DNA from: an uncultured Clostridia bacterium
GTDB taxonomy: Bacteria > Bacillota > Clostridia > Peptostreptococcales > Anaerovoracaceae
Direction: 5' to 3'
Assembly (NCBI GenBank): GCA_934234035.1
Contig: CAKQHH010000001.1
Span: forward strand, 124,001 to 188,000
Length of the DNA: 64,000 nucleotides
The notes below the pieces were generated by a model. It had not been told where the DNA came from, made no database searches, and was given only the letters and a program-made list of their open reading frames with translations. Below are positions 7,264 through 14,658 of the stretch, one piece after another. The number at the start of each line of letters is the position of its first letter. Position 1 is the stretch's first letter. The position numbers and the translations under genes are program-made.

Positions 7264-8922
7264 TCATCTCTTTCGGCTTGTCTTTCCTCTTGCCATTTTT
7301 GCCGGATACCATTTCTGAAACCACAGTGTGAACAGCCCCATCAATACCGGAATCAAATTGTTGACGATGATAATTGCATTTACAACTCCGGCGTTTCGAA
7401 ACAGAAACGTCCATGCTGCTGTCAACACATACAACAAGCCCCACGCTGCGGCAAGAATATAATTCGTCCGCATAAAAAGCGGATTTTGACGTGCGCTTTC
7501 ACCGCCATAACTATATTTTACATATGCGGCGCACAAAGATTCTTTTGTCAGGCAGGAAATCAGCCAGAACAAGCCAAATATCAAGTAACCTGCATTTGTG
7601 GGAATATCCCCGTTGCCGGTGATATTCGCAGCAGCGGAAAGAATCGCAACGGCGAATATCGAGAGCCGGTCCCAAATCACCAATTTATGATTTCGCATCA
7701 AAAGCGGGATGGCAGCTGCTACGGTCAGTGCAATCACCGCCCCCGGTGCCGGATTAATCGAAACCGCAATCCAAAAGGTAATCCATGGAATCAGCATGGC
7801 TGCCATGGTCGGTTTTTTCTGTTCCGTCGTATCCGAACTTGCTGTTGCTGCTTTATCGACTGCAGCGGGGTTTCTGAAGAACTTATCCCAGTCAATCATC
7901 AGCGAAAAATCCCCGGATACCGTGTACATCTGCCTTCCCAATGCCTCGGCACCGCCGATTTCTCCTCGGGAAATCGCCGACCATACCGCAAAAGGCGTAT
8001 CGATGCGAGTCGTCGAAGTAAGGCTGCCATCTGCAACAACCTCACTTCCCTCCTTGCCCAGCCGAATCTGATACGTATGATTCAAATCCGTATAGTGTAT
8101 CTCTAGCACCCGCTCTTTTCCGTCATACGCGTTTTTGTTATAGAGTGCGGCCATCTGCCGGGTAAAAACAAGATCCTCCGGCTGTTTTTCTCCGGTCGTC
8201 CGGTTGATGCCCCAGCTGGCATCTGCCATCTTTTCAAACACATCTCTTGGATACAAAAGCGTGCGGAGAACGGCATCGGTTTTTGCCGATATCATTCCGG
8301 TTTCGGCGTATTCTGCACCGGCGACTTTTACTGCATCAAGATATTCCTCTGTTCTTGCGGAAAGTTCTTTTACCCGGAATAACTCTCCCTGACCGCAAAA
8401 TACTGCCTCGTAATTTCCCTTGCCGAGGAAATGATCGAACATCCGCAAAACGCTGTCATAATTTCCTTCTGCCGAGTAAAAACCGCAGGTCGAGATTAGC
8501 ACGTGCCGCTTGCCTTCCATATTGTAGCGTGAATCGTGGCTTCCGCTTCCGTATCCGTCTTCACGGGAACTCATAAAAGGAAGGCTCATGGGAAGCTGGC
8601 GATCGATCAGGTTCTTTAAAATCCCCGGAACGTTGAAATAGTACAGCGGAAAAGACCAGAGGATAATATCCGCTTCCAGCTGCTTGTCGATAACGGTCTT
8701 CATATCGTCCTTTATGCAGCATATTCCGGGCGTTTTCTTCCAGCACGTAAAGCATCCCTTACACGCATCGATATTCATGGAAGCGACATGAAGTTCCTCT
8801 ATCGATATCTCTTTTCCGTTGTTCGCATATTCACTTTTTACCCCTTCGATAAAACTGTACGCAAGCTTTAATGAATTGCTGTTTTTGCCCTTTGGGCTTC
8901 CGTTAATCAAAAGTACATTCAT
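7264..8922 (-). CDS. Three-part protein: NAD(P)H/FMN oxidoreductase, SCP2-like domain, membrane domain
   Basis: The 552-residue product begins with the flavodoxin-fold reductase motif MNVLLINGSPKGKNSNS and continues with a cysteine cluster (CKGCFTCWKKTPGICC, about residues 54-69) and SFPLYYFNVPGILKNLIDR, typical of the NADPH-dependent FMN reductase superfamily. Residues about 245-360 resemble an SCP2 sterol-carrier fold, including a DGSLTSTTRIDTPFAVWSAISRGE segment. Residues about 372-540 contain five or six hydrophobic helices with a basic C-terminus. A membrane-tethered flavin reductase acting on a hydrophobic substrate is a reasonable inference; the actual substrate is unknown. It follows ilvN on the same strand but is separated by a terminator, so it probably has its own promoter. 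Confidence 0.75.
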   Translation of the reverse strand: MNVLLINGSPKGKNSNSLKLAYSFIEGVKSEYANNGKEISIEELHVASMNIDACKGCFTCWKKTPGICCIKDDMKTVIDKQLEADIILWSFPLYYFNVPGILKNLIDRQLPMSLPFMSSREDGYGSGSHDSRYNMEGKRHVLISTCGFYSAEGNYDSVLRMFDHFLGKGNYEAVFCGQGELFRVKELSARTEEYLDAVKVAGAEYAETGMISAKTDAVLRTLLYPRDVFEKMADASWGINRTTGEKQPEDLVFTRQMAALYNKNAYDGKERVLEIHYTDLNHTYQIRLGKEGSEVVADGSLTSTTRIDTPFAVWSAISRGEIGGAEALGRQMYTVSGDFSLMIDWDKFFRNPAAVDKAATASSDTTEQKKPTMAAMLIPWITFWIAVSINPAPGAVIALTVAAAIPLLMRNHKLVIWDRLSIFAVAILSAAANITGNGDIPTNAGYLIFGLFWLISCLTKESLCAAYVKYSYGGESARQNPLFMRTNYILAAAWGLLYVLTAAWTFLFRNAGVVNAIIIVNNLIPVLMGLFTLWFQKWYPAKMARGKTSRKR

Positions 8923-8952
8923 GCGTTGTTGTTTCCCTATCTTTTAATTGCC

Positions 8953-8987
8953 AAAAGAGCTCAAGTCATTACTGACTCGAGCTCTTC
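8953..8987 (-). terminator. Intrinsic terminator of ilvB1-ilvN1
   Basis: On the minus strand AGAGCTC and GAGCTCT arms flank an inner AGTCA/TGACT stem and are followed by TTTT. It lies 8 bases beyond the ilvN stop. Confidence 0.8.
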
Positions 8988-8994
8988 TGTTGTA

Positions 8995-9564
8995 CTATTC
9001 CGTTACATTTTTTCCGTAACTGAACTCAATATTTTCTTTCGTCTTCTCGTCGATGGTATACTTGCCGCGCTCCATCGCCAGATTGCCGGTACGTGCCAGT
9101 TCCAGGATGTTGAACGGCTCCAGCAACTCCTGCAGGGCGTTAATCTTGTTCTCCTCCCCAATCATGGCCAGCGTCAAGGTGTCGGAAGATACGTCGATTA
9201 CCGTTGCTCGGAAAATATTGCCAATCTGGATGATTTCGTTTCGCGTTTCATATTCCTTCGCTTCACATTTGAACAGCACGAACTCTCGGCGGATGGTCTT
9301 CGCCGGCTCCATCATTTTTGCGGAATACACCGGCACCATCTTGTTCAGCTGCGCCAAAAGTAGGTTCGCATGATTGTCATCCGCATACACCTCGATGGTG
9401 ATTCGGGTCAGATTAGGGTCCGTAGTCGGGCCGGAGCAAAAGGAATCGATATTAAATCCGTTTCGGGAGAACAGCCGGCTGATAATAGAAAGCACGCCCG
9501 GACGGTTCTCTACCAGAACGGAAAAAGTGCGTCTGATTTTTTCGGTATTCTGAGTCGTATTCAT
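8995..9564 (-). CDS. ilvN: Acetolactate synthase regulatory (small) subunit, copy 1
   Basis: The 189-residue protein has the N-terminal ACT domain (RRTFSVLVENRPGVLSIISRLFSRNGFNIDS) and the C-terminal IlvN domain ending with LELARTGNLAMERG. The ENRPGVLS loop retains the Gly (position 14 in E. coli IlvH numbering) and the NID retains Asn29, both needed for valine binding, so this subunit should confer valine feedback control. It is 16 bases downstream of ilvB1 and clearly in the same operon. About 20 extra residues at the C-terminus make it longer than the second copy at 38.4 kb. Confidence 0.93.
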   Translation of the reverse strand: MNTTQNTEKIRRTFSVLVENRPGVLSIISRLFSRNGFNIDSFCSGPTTDPNLTRITIEVYADDNHANLLLAQLNKMVPVYSAKMMEPAKTIRREFVLFKCEAKEYETRNEIIQIGNIFRATVIDVSSDTLTLAMIGEENKINALQELLEPFNILELARTGNLAMERGKYTIDEKTKENIEFSYGKNVTE

Positions 9565-9580
9565 TCTATTTTTACCCCCC

Positions 9581-11302
9581 CTAATTCAGCAGAAATTCTG
9601 TAATGTTGGTGCCGCCGTTTACCATCGGCCGAACCATTTCATCCGTTGCAACTGCACAATCCACCAGATATCCTCTGCCCTCTTTCTGTTCCTCCAGCGC
9701 TTCGGTAATCGCTGTCTGAAGCTCTTCGATATTGGTTACCCGAGCGCCCTTCATGCCATAGGCCTCCGCCAATTTGACGAAATTCGGACCGCGGTCCAGA
9801 ATCGTCTGACTGTAACGCTTATCATACATCAAATCCTGCCACTGGTGCACCATGCCCAGTACGCCGTTGTTGAAAATAAAAGTAATTACCGGCAGTTTGT
9901 AGAACTCTTCGGTGGCCAGCTCATTGCAGTTCATCCGGAAGGAACCGTCTCCGGTGATATGAATGACCGTTTTCTCCGGATTCCCGGCTTTTGCACCCAG
10001 TGCAGCGCCCAGACCGAAGCCCATGGTGCCATATCCGCCGGAAGTCAGCAGCTGTCCCGGAAAGCTGAAGTGGAAGTGCTGAATCGCCCACATCTGGTGC
10101 TCGCCGACGTCGGTGGAAACCACCGTGTCCTCCGGAACCATGCTTTCGATGGTGGCCAGAATTTCCTTCGGCGTCATCACGCCGTTCTCATCCAGATCGT
10201 ATTTGGTCTCGGTCGGGAATGAGAATACGTACTCCTTCCACTCGCTGTGGTCGTACTGAGGAACCTTCTCATTCAGTCTCTCCAGCACGATTTTCGCATC
10301 GCCGATGATATGGTGGTCCGTCTGAACGTTCTTGTTGATTTCGGCCCGGTCGATGTCGATATGAACGATTTTTCCGTTACGGGCAAAAGAATCCGGCTTC
10401 AATGCCACCCTGTCCGAGAAGCGGCAGCCGACGGCAATCAGCAGATCGCAGCCGTCTACTCCGCGGTTGGATGCCTGGGATCCGTGCATGCCAATCATTC
10501 CTGTTGCCAGCGGATCCGCACCGTCCATGGCACCGCCACCCATCAGGGTGATGGCCACCGGCGCATCCACCTTGCGGGCAAATTCCCGGAACTCTTCGTG
10601 AGCTCGGCTTCGGGTTACGCCGCCGCCGCAAATCAACATCGGTTTCTTGGATTCCTTAATCATGTCTACCAGGATATCGATATCCTTCTGATCCGGCTCC
10701 GGTCTCAGCAAACTGCTGGTGCTGGAACGGCGAATCAGCTTGCCCAGGGCACCGGTTCTGGAATGTTTCTCCTGGGGAATCGGCTCATAATCCACCTTTG
10801 CTGCAGTAACGTCCTTCGTAATATCGATAAGCACCGGTCCCGGTCTGCCGCTTCTGGCAATGCCGAAAGCCTCTCTCACCGTATCCGCCAGTTTGTCCAC
10901 ATCCCGTACGAGGTAGTTTGTCTTGGTAATCGGCATGGAAATGCCGGTGATGTCCACCTCTTGGAAAGCATCCTTGCCCAACATTTTCTGTCCTACGTTG
11001 CAGCAGATAAAAACAACCGGCGACGAGTCCATATACGCAGTGGCGATTCCGGTGGTGAGGTTGGTTGCCCCCGGTCCGGAAGTGGCCAGACATACCCCCA
11101 CCTTTCCGGTGGATCGGGCATAGCCGTCCGCCGCATGCGCCGCTCCCTGCTCGTGTGCGGTAAGATAGTGAGTAATCTTGTCTTGGTATTTGTAGAGTTC
11201 ATCGTAAATATTCAGAATTGTGCCGCCGGGATACCCGAACACGGTATCCACGCCCTGCTCCAGCAGGCATTCTACCACGACTTGTGCACCTGTCATTTCC
11301 AT
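9581..11302 (-). CDS. ilvB: Acetolactate synthase catalytic (large) subunit, copy 1
   Basis: The 573-residue protein has the thiamine-diphosphate enzyme features of acetohydroxyacid synthase: FGYPGGTILNIYDEL, the catalytic Glu in LTAHEQGAAHAADGYAR near residue 51, and the cofactor motif GDGSFRMN...N near 455. It condenses two pyruvates, or pyruvate with 2-oxobutyrate, as the first common step of Val, Leu and Ile synthesis. The start ATG at 11302 has AGGAGG 10 bases upstream. A second large subunit lies at 38.97-40.63 kb; the two differ through most of their length, so this is not a recent duplication. No ilvC is present in the window. Confidence 0.95.
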   Translation of the reverse strand: MEMTGAQVVVECLLEQGVDTVFGYPGGTILNIYDELYKYQDKITHYLTAHEQGAAHAADGYARSTGKVGVCLATSGPGATNLTTGIATAYMDSSPVVFICCNVGQKMLGKDAFQEVDITGISMPITKTNYLVRDVDKLADTVREAFGIARSGRPGPVLIDITKDVTAAKVDYEPIPQEKHSRTGALGKLIRRSSTSSLLRPEPDQKDIDILVDMIKESKKPMLICGGGVTRSRAHEEFREFARKVDAPVAITLMGGGAMDGADPLATGMIGMHGSQASNRGVDGCDLLIAVGCRFSDRVALKPDSFARNGKIVHIDIDRAEINKNVQTDHHIIGDAKIVLERLNEKVPQYDHSEWKEYVFSFPTETKYDLDENGVMTPKEILATIESMVPEDTVVSTDVGEHQMWAIQHFHFSFPGQLLTSGGYGTMGFGLGAALGAKAGNPEKTVIHITGDGSFRMNCNELATEEFYKLPVITFIFNNGVLGMVHQWQDLMYDKRYSQTILDRGPNFVKLAEAYGMKGARVTNIEELQTAITEALEEQKEGRGYLVDCAVATDEMVRPMVNGGTNITEFLLN

Positions 11303-11350
11303 ATGAATTGTTCCTCCTGATTGTGTATTACGGCCATCCGACGCTGTTTT

Positions 11351-11388
11351 CGGTCCATCAGACCGCCTTTAAATTAATAAACATTATA
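11351..11388 (-). promoter_or_regulatory. ilvB1 promoter and short leader hairpin
   Basis: On the minus strand TATAAT (11383-11388) is preceded by TGG, giving an extended -10 box; no good -35 box is visible. In the transcribed leader CGGTC and GACCG (11351-11365) form a 5-bp hairpin. No T-box motif or leucine/valine-rich leader peptide was found here. Confidence 0.6.
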
Positions 11389-11389
11389 C

Positions 11390-11613
11390 CATAAAATCAT
11401 GTTCATATTACAAAAAAATATATAAAAACAGTTATTATAACCCAAAACACAATTATGCTAAGGGAGTTATGTCTGAATTGAACGATAATTATTTACGGTA
11501 AACCGAAAAACGCTTCTCATACGAAAAACTGCAGCTCATCCTCGCGAATGGCTGCAGTCTTCGGTTTTTCATGTATTAAGGAGTGACCGATAAACTAATA
11601 TCGTCGGCTATCG
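11390..11613. other. Intergenic spacer between ilvB1 and the DUF1097-like gene
   Basis: The spacer 11303-11613 holds the ilvB1 promoter on its left and the terminator of the DUF1097-like gene on its right. Between them is AT-rich DNA without a supported gene. Confidence 0.6.
11524..11557 (-). terminator. Intrinsic terminator of the DUF2798/EthD/DUF1097 gene set
   Basis: On the minus strand CTGCAGC (inside 11551-11557) pairs with GCTGCAG (11529-11535) and is followed by TTTTT. It is 57 bases beyond the stop of the 11614 gene. Confidence 0.75.
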
Positions 11614-12114
11614 TTATTTTTGTGCATCCGCTCCGCAGATAACACGCTGAATCTTATCCATCAGGGCACCCACGTAGTATACGCCCACCAGCATGGAAAT
11701 TCCTACCTGCAGTCCAAGACTCCACAATGAAGTCGAGGTGTCTAAATTAAAGGTAAGCATGGCGATGGCCCAGCCGGCCAGCCAGGAAGGCATAAAGAAA
11801 ATCTTCGGCAGCCAATGGGAAATGAGCACTACCAGGAAGCCTAACACGAACAACGTCATAAACAGAGTCAGGTCCCCATTGAGGGTGGTGCGAGCCATTA
11901 TCAGGGAACTGATGATTCCCCAAAGGTCTCCCGCCAGGTAACCTGCTGCGATTTTGAAGGCGTCCTTAAAATCATTTCCGTTGGTGCCGTAGATTCCGGC
12001 CGCTATCAGCGCGATGGGACCTACTTTTATCCCGAAATAAGGAGAAGCCACGGCCCAAGCCGGCGGCAGTATCGCTACCAGCAGGGCCAGTGTCAATAGT
12101 TCTTTTTTCTTCAT
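11614..12114 (-). CDS. Small integral membrane protein, DUF1097-like
   Basis: The 166-residue protein has about five hydrophobic segments, with a first helix right after the MKKKE start and a short polar C-terminus. The segment GNDFKDAFKIAAGYLAGDLWG and the following helices resemble the DUF1097 family of inner membrane proteins as I remember it; no function is established for that family. It lies 13 bases after the EthD-like gene, and both follow the DUF2798-like membrane gene and a LysR gene on the same strand. Transport or a membrane-anchoring role is possible but unsupported by any motif. Confidence 0.65.
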   Translation of the reverse strand: MKKKELLTLALLVAILPPAWAVASPYFGIKVGPIALIAAGIYGTNGNDFKDAFKIAAGYLAGDLWGIISSLIMARTTLNGDLTLFMTLFVLGFLVVLISHWLPKIFFMPSWLAGWAIAMLTFNLDTSTSLWSLGLQVGISMLVGVYYVGALMDKIQRVICGADAQK

Positions 12115-12127
12115 ACGACCCCTCGGA

Positions 12128-12994
12128 CTATCTCATCGTGATGTAGCCGTGGTACTGAGTCATATTGTCGGAACGAGCAATGTCGGAAAGGAAGATTCCG
12201 GAGATACCATAGGACTTCTTCAGATACGGAAAATCCTCGGTCTCTGCCCAAGCCGGCTTTGTTACCTTCTGAGCCGCTTCTTTTGTGGCCTTCTGCCAAG
12301 CGCTTGGGCTTGGGAACCACATCTCTACGACGCGGTCGAATTCGCAATCGTTAACGGATTTGATGATTTTGCTGGAGAGGCAGCGTGTCACTTCGTCCTG
12401 AGCGGTGTATGCCGGGATGAATTCTTCCTTCAGCCATTTATCCCCTTCTTCCATGGAGACACCTTCCGGATACCGAACCATGAACTGCCATCTGTAGTTC
12501 GGACCGTCTTCCACGGTTCTGCCTTCGCCCTTGAAGTCCTCTTCCCACCATACCGGGATGAATGCAAATACGAACGGAACGGTGCCCAGTTCTTCATTTC
12601 CCTTGGTAGCTCTTGCATCGTCGCCTTCGAAGTTCATCTCTTCAGCGGAGCCGTTTCCATCTGCCGGGTCCGGAATGTTGTTCTGCCATACCAGGACATC
12701 CGGCGGGAAATATTCGGTCAATGCCTTGTGATGAACGAATTCATGAATATCGTTCGGGTTTGCCAGCCAGTAGTGTTCGGTCATCTGCATTCTTACCGTT
12801 CCAAAACGTTCGCCGCCTTCCGGAACCGGAAGAGCCTGGTAGAATGCATATTTCGATACATACGGTCCAAACTGAGAGATGCTGTCCGGAATATGATATC
12901 TGTAAAGCCAGTTTTCCAGATGGATTCTGTAATCTTCCTTTGCCAGATCGACATAGATCAGGCTGCGTACCGGATAAAAATCAGGTCTTTTCAT
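12128..12994 (-). CDS. EthD/dimeric alpha-beta barrel-like protein of unknown function
   Basis: The 288-residue protein is soluble, without signal peptide or membrane helix. It seems to contain two ferredoxin-like halves: residues about 8-110 (RSLIYVDLAKEDYRIHLENW, then HYWLANPNDIHEFVHHKALTEYFPP) and 155-285 (VMRYPEG-type strand, then FDRVVEMWFPSPSAWQKA). The pattern of His-containing helix plus MWFPSPSAWQKA resembles EthD-type stress or catabolic proteins. I start at 12994 because GAGAGG stands 9 bases upstream and the preceding codons contain the hairpin of the spacer. It is sandwiched between two small membrane protein genes under a LysR gene, which suggests one inducible function, perhaps on an aromatic or polyketide-like compound. 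Assignment is tentative. Confidence 0.6.
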   Translation of the reverse strand: MKRPDFYPVRSLIYVDLAKEDYRIHLENWLYRYHIPDSISQFGPYVSKYAFYQALPVPEGGERFGTVRMQMTEHYWLANPNDIHEFVHHKALTEYFPPDVLVWQNNIPDPADGNGSAEEMNFEGDDARATKGNEELGTVPFVFAFIPVWWEEDFKGEGRTVEDGPNYRWQFMVRYPEGVSMEEGDKWLKEEFIPAYTAQDEVTRCLSSKIIKSVNDCEFDRVVEMWFPSPSAWQKATKEAAQKVTKPAWAETEDFPYLKKSYGISGIFLSDIARSDNMTQYHGYITMR

Positions 12995-13021
12995 TTTAAA
13001 TATCCTCTCTTTCATATACGA

Positions 13022-13052
13022 TACAGGATGCACACCTCGGGCACATCCTGTA
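13022..13052. promoter_or_regulatory. Inverted repeat in the spacer before the EthD-like gene
   Basis: TACAGGATG (13022-13030) and CATCCTGTA (13044-13052) are perfect 9-bp arms around a 13-base loop. No T-run follows on the minus strand, so it is more likely an mRNA-stabilising or processing hairpin, or an operator, than a terminator. Confidence 0.5.
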
Positions 13053-13090
13053 ATCAGCGTATCATATTTTTATGATGTTTTAAAGCTGCA

Positions 13091-13570
13091 CTAGAAGCTG
13101 GTCGGGATTTCCGGCATCGGTTCGCCCACGATTGCACGGGACATTTTGTCGGCCGGTCCGTTCCACAGCATTGCGATAATCAGTGTCGGGATGTAGCATG
13201 GAATGAATCCGCCCAGAACGGATACGATGTACATCTGGAAGGTGCCGCCGCCGAATACCAGAACGCCTACCGCGGTCATAATCAGGTCCAGAATGACTAC
13301 GAATACTGCGGCAACCACGATGTTCAGCAGCAGACCGAACTTGAGCGTTCCCGGTTTCGAACGCTTGATGGCGAAATCAAATCCCCACTTCGGTGCCGGA
13401 AGGAAGTTCACAAAGAAAGTAATGACATAGGCGAGGATTGCCATGCGGATGAACATCGGTGCAGCGAGATTTCCTGCCAGCACGAGGGAAATCAGCGTAA
13501 TGAGAATGCTCAGCGGCAAATCCATAATCAGCGCATACACAGCGGTCAGTTTTTTGCTCTTATGTACCAT
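13091..13570 (-). CDS. Four-helix membrane protein, DUF2798-like
   Basis: The 159-residue protein has four predicted membrane helices in two pairs, for example LPLSILITLISLVLAG near residue 20 and IVVAAVFVVILDLIMTAVGV near 90. The pairing, and the polar FVNFLPAPKWGFDFA and NGPADKMSR segments after helices, resemble DUF2798 proteins. The ATG at 13570 is chosen because GGAGG stands 8 bases upstream. It is the first structural gene after the large inverted repeat that follows the LysR gene, and leads into the EthD-like and DUF1097-like genes. Confidence 0.6.
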   Translation of the reverse strand: MVHKSKKLTAVYALIMDLPLSILITLISLVLAGNLAAPMFIRMAILAYVITFFVNFLPAPKWGFDFAIKRSKPGTLKFGLLLNIVVAAVFVVILDLIMTAVGVLVFGGGTFQMYIVSVLGGFIPCYIPTLIIAMLWNGPADKMSRAIVGEPMPEIPTSF

Positions 13571-13608
13571 TTTTTCGTCCTCCAATATTTTGTATGGTTG
13601 TTAAAAAC

Positions 13609-13653
13609 AAAACGTATTATCATGGTTATATTCTAACCACAATAATACGTTTT
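13609..13653 (-). promoter_or_regulatory. Large nested inverted repeat between the LysR gene and its probable target genes
   Basis: AAAACGTATTAT (13609-13620) and ATAATACGTTTT (13642-13653) are perfect 12-bp arms, with an inner GGTTA/TAACC pair (13624-13628, 13634-13638). On the minus strand the structure ends in TTTTGTTTTT, so it can terminate lysR transcription. The same DNA must carry the promoter of the downstream genes; TTGTGG and GATAAT at 15-bp spacing lie within it. It may therefore also be a LysR binding site. Confidence 0.65.
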
Positions 13654-13693
13654 GTATAATGCTTATTTCATCATGTATTGAATAACCGTTTGA

Positions 13694-14584
13694 TTATGAA
13701 TGACGGGATTTTACCACATCCTCCAAGAGATCTGAAAGGAACTGCGTTTGCTCTGTCACACCTTCCTTCATTCGGGTCACGCAAATCTCATCTTCCGCTG
13801 CCAATTCGATGTACCGGAGACTTGGGGAGTTGATGCACCACACCCAATCGTCCACAATGGCCACGCCCATGTTGTTGCGAACGCAAGTAATCATGGACTC
13901 GTTGTTATGAACGAATTCAATTTCCGGTGTAAACCCATAAGGCGCACAATAGGTTGTGAGGATTCGGCTGATCATTTTACCCACAATTTCCCATGGGGCA
14001 AAGAACTTCTCGTGCCGGAAATCCGAAGGGCGCACCTTGGGATTTCCGGCATGTTCGTTATCCGGAGAATAAATCAGCAGTTTTCGCGTGAGCGCTACCG
14101 TTTCCTGATATAACTCGTTGAAATCCGTTAGTGAATTTTTCATCGTCAGTGCAACCTGAATATTGTCGGTAAGAAGCAGCGTCGTCAATTCTTTTACACC
14201 GCAGCAATCGATGGCCAGCCGTGTATTGGGATATCTTTCCCGGAAACGGCGAAGCACCTCCGGCAGAATGTTTGCTAAATCCCAACCTTCTATAAAGCCC
14301 ATATGAATCACTTCCGGGTCCTGATTCTGAAGTGCCGCGGCCTTGTGCATGGTATCCCGCAGTTCTTTTTTATAGTCCCGGAAAAACTCGTAATACAGTT
14401 CGCCTGCCTTCGTGAGGGTGGTTTTCTTGTTGTTTCGAAGGAACAGCTTTACACCCAGTTCCTTTTCCATCAGGGAAATCTGCTTGGAGATGGCCGGTTG
14501 AGACACGAAGAGTTCCTCGGATGTTTTCGTGAAACTGAGATTGGTGGCCACCGCCATAAAATAATCAATCTGTAAATCGTTCAT
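13694..14584 (-). CDS. LysR-type transcriptional regulator
   Basis: The 296-residue protein has the N-terminal LysR helix-turn-helix (DYFMAVATNLSFTKTSEELFVSQPAISKQISLMEKELGVKLFLR) and a C-terminal substrate-binding fold starting near residue 90 (VIHMGFIEGWDLANILPEVLRRF). LysR proteins are usually activators that need a small inducer. It is transcribed in the same direction as the DUF2798-EthD-DUF1097 set and separated from it by a 12-bp-arm inverted repeat, so it is the best candidate regulator for that set. It is separated from the purine genes by a strong terminator. The inducer is unknown. Confidence 0.88.
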   Translation of the reverse strand: MNDLQIDYFMAVATNLSFTKTSEELFVSQPAISKQISLMEKELGVKLFLRNNKKTTLTKAGELYYEFFRDYKKELRDTMHKAAALQNQDPEVIHMGFIEGWDLANILPEVLRRFRERYPNTRLAIDCCGVKELTTLLLTDNIQVALTMKNSLTDFNELYQETVALTRKLLIYSPDNEHAGNPKVRPSDFRHEKFFAPWEIVGKMISRILTTYCAPYGFTPEIEFVHNNESMITCVRNNMGVAIVDDWVWCINSPSLRYIELAAEDEICVTRMKEGVTEQTQFLSDLLEDVVKSRHS

Positions 14585-14609
14585 CAGCGCTTCTCCCCTT
14601 TTTCCTAAG

Positions 14610-14640
14610 AAAAAAGCAGCTGCAAATGAGCTGCTTTTTT
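14610..14640 (-). terminator. Intrinsic terminator of the alaS-to-AICAR formyltransferase operon
   Basis: On the minus strand AGCAGCT and AGCTGCT arms flank a short loop and are followed by TTTTTT; an A-run on the other side would allow bidirectional use. It lies 19 bases after the stop of the formyltransferase gene. Confidence 0.9.
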
Positions 14641-14658
14641 AGTTCGTCTTCTTCGATA

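Noticed and set aside
11303..11613. T-box or attenuator leader for ilvB1
   Set aside because: No T-box motif, specifier loop or regulatory codon run was found; only a short hairpin and an extended -10 box are present.
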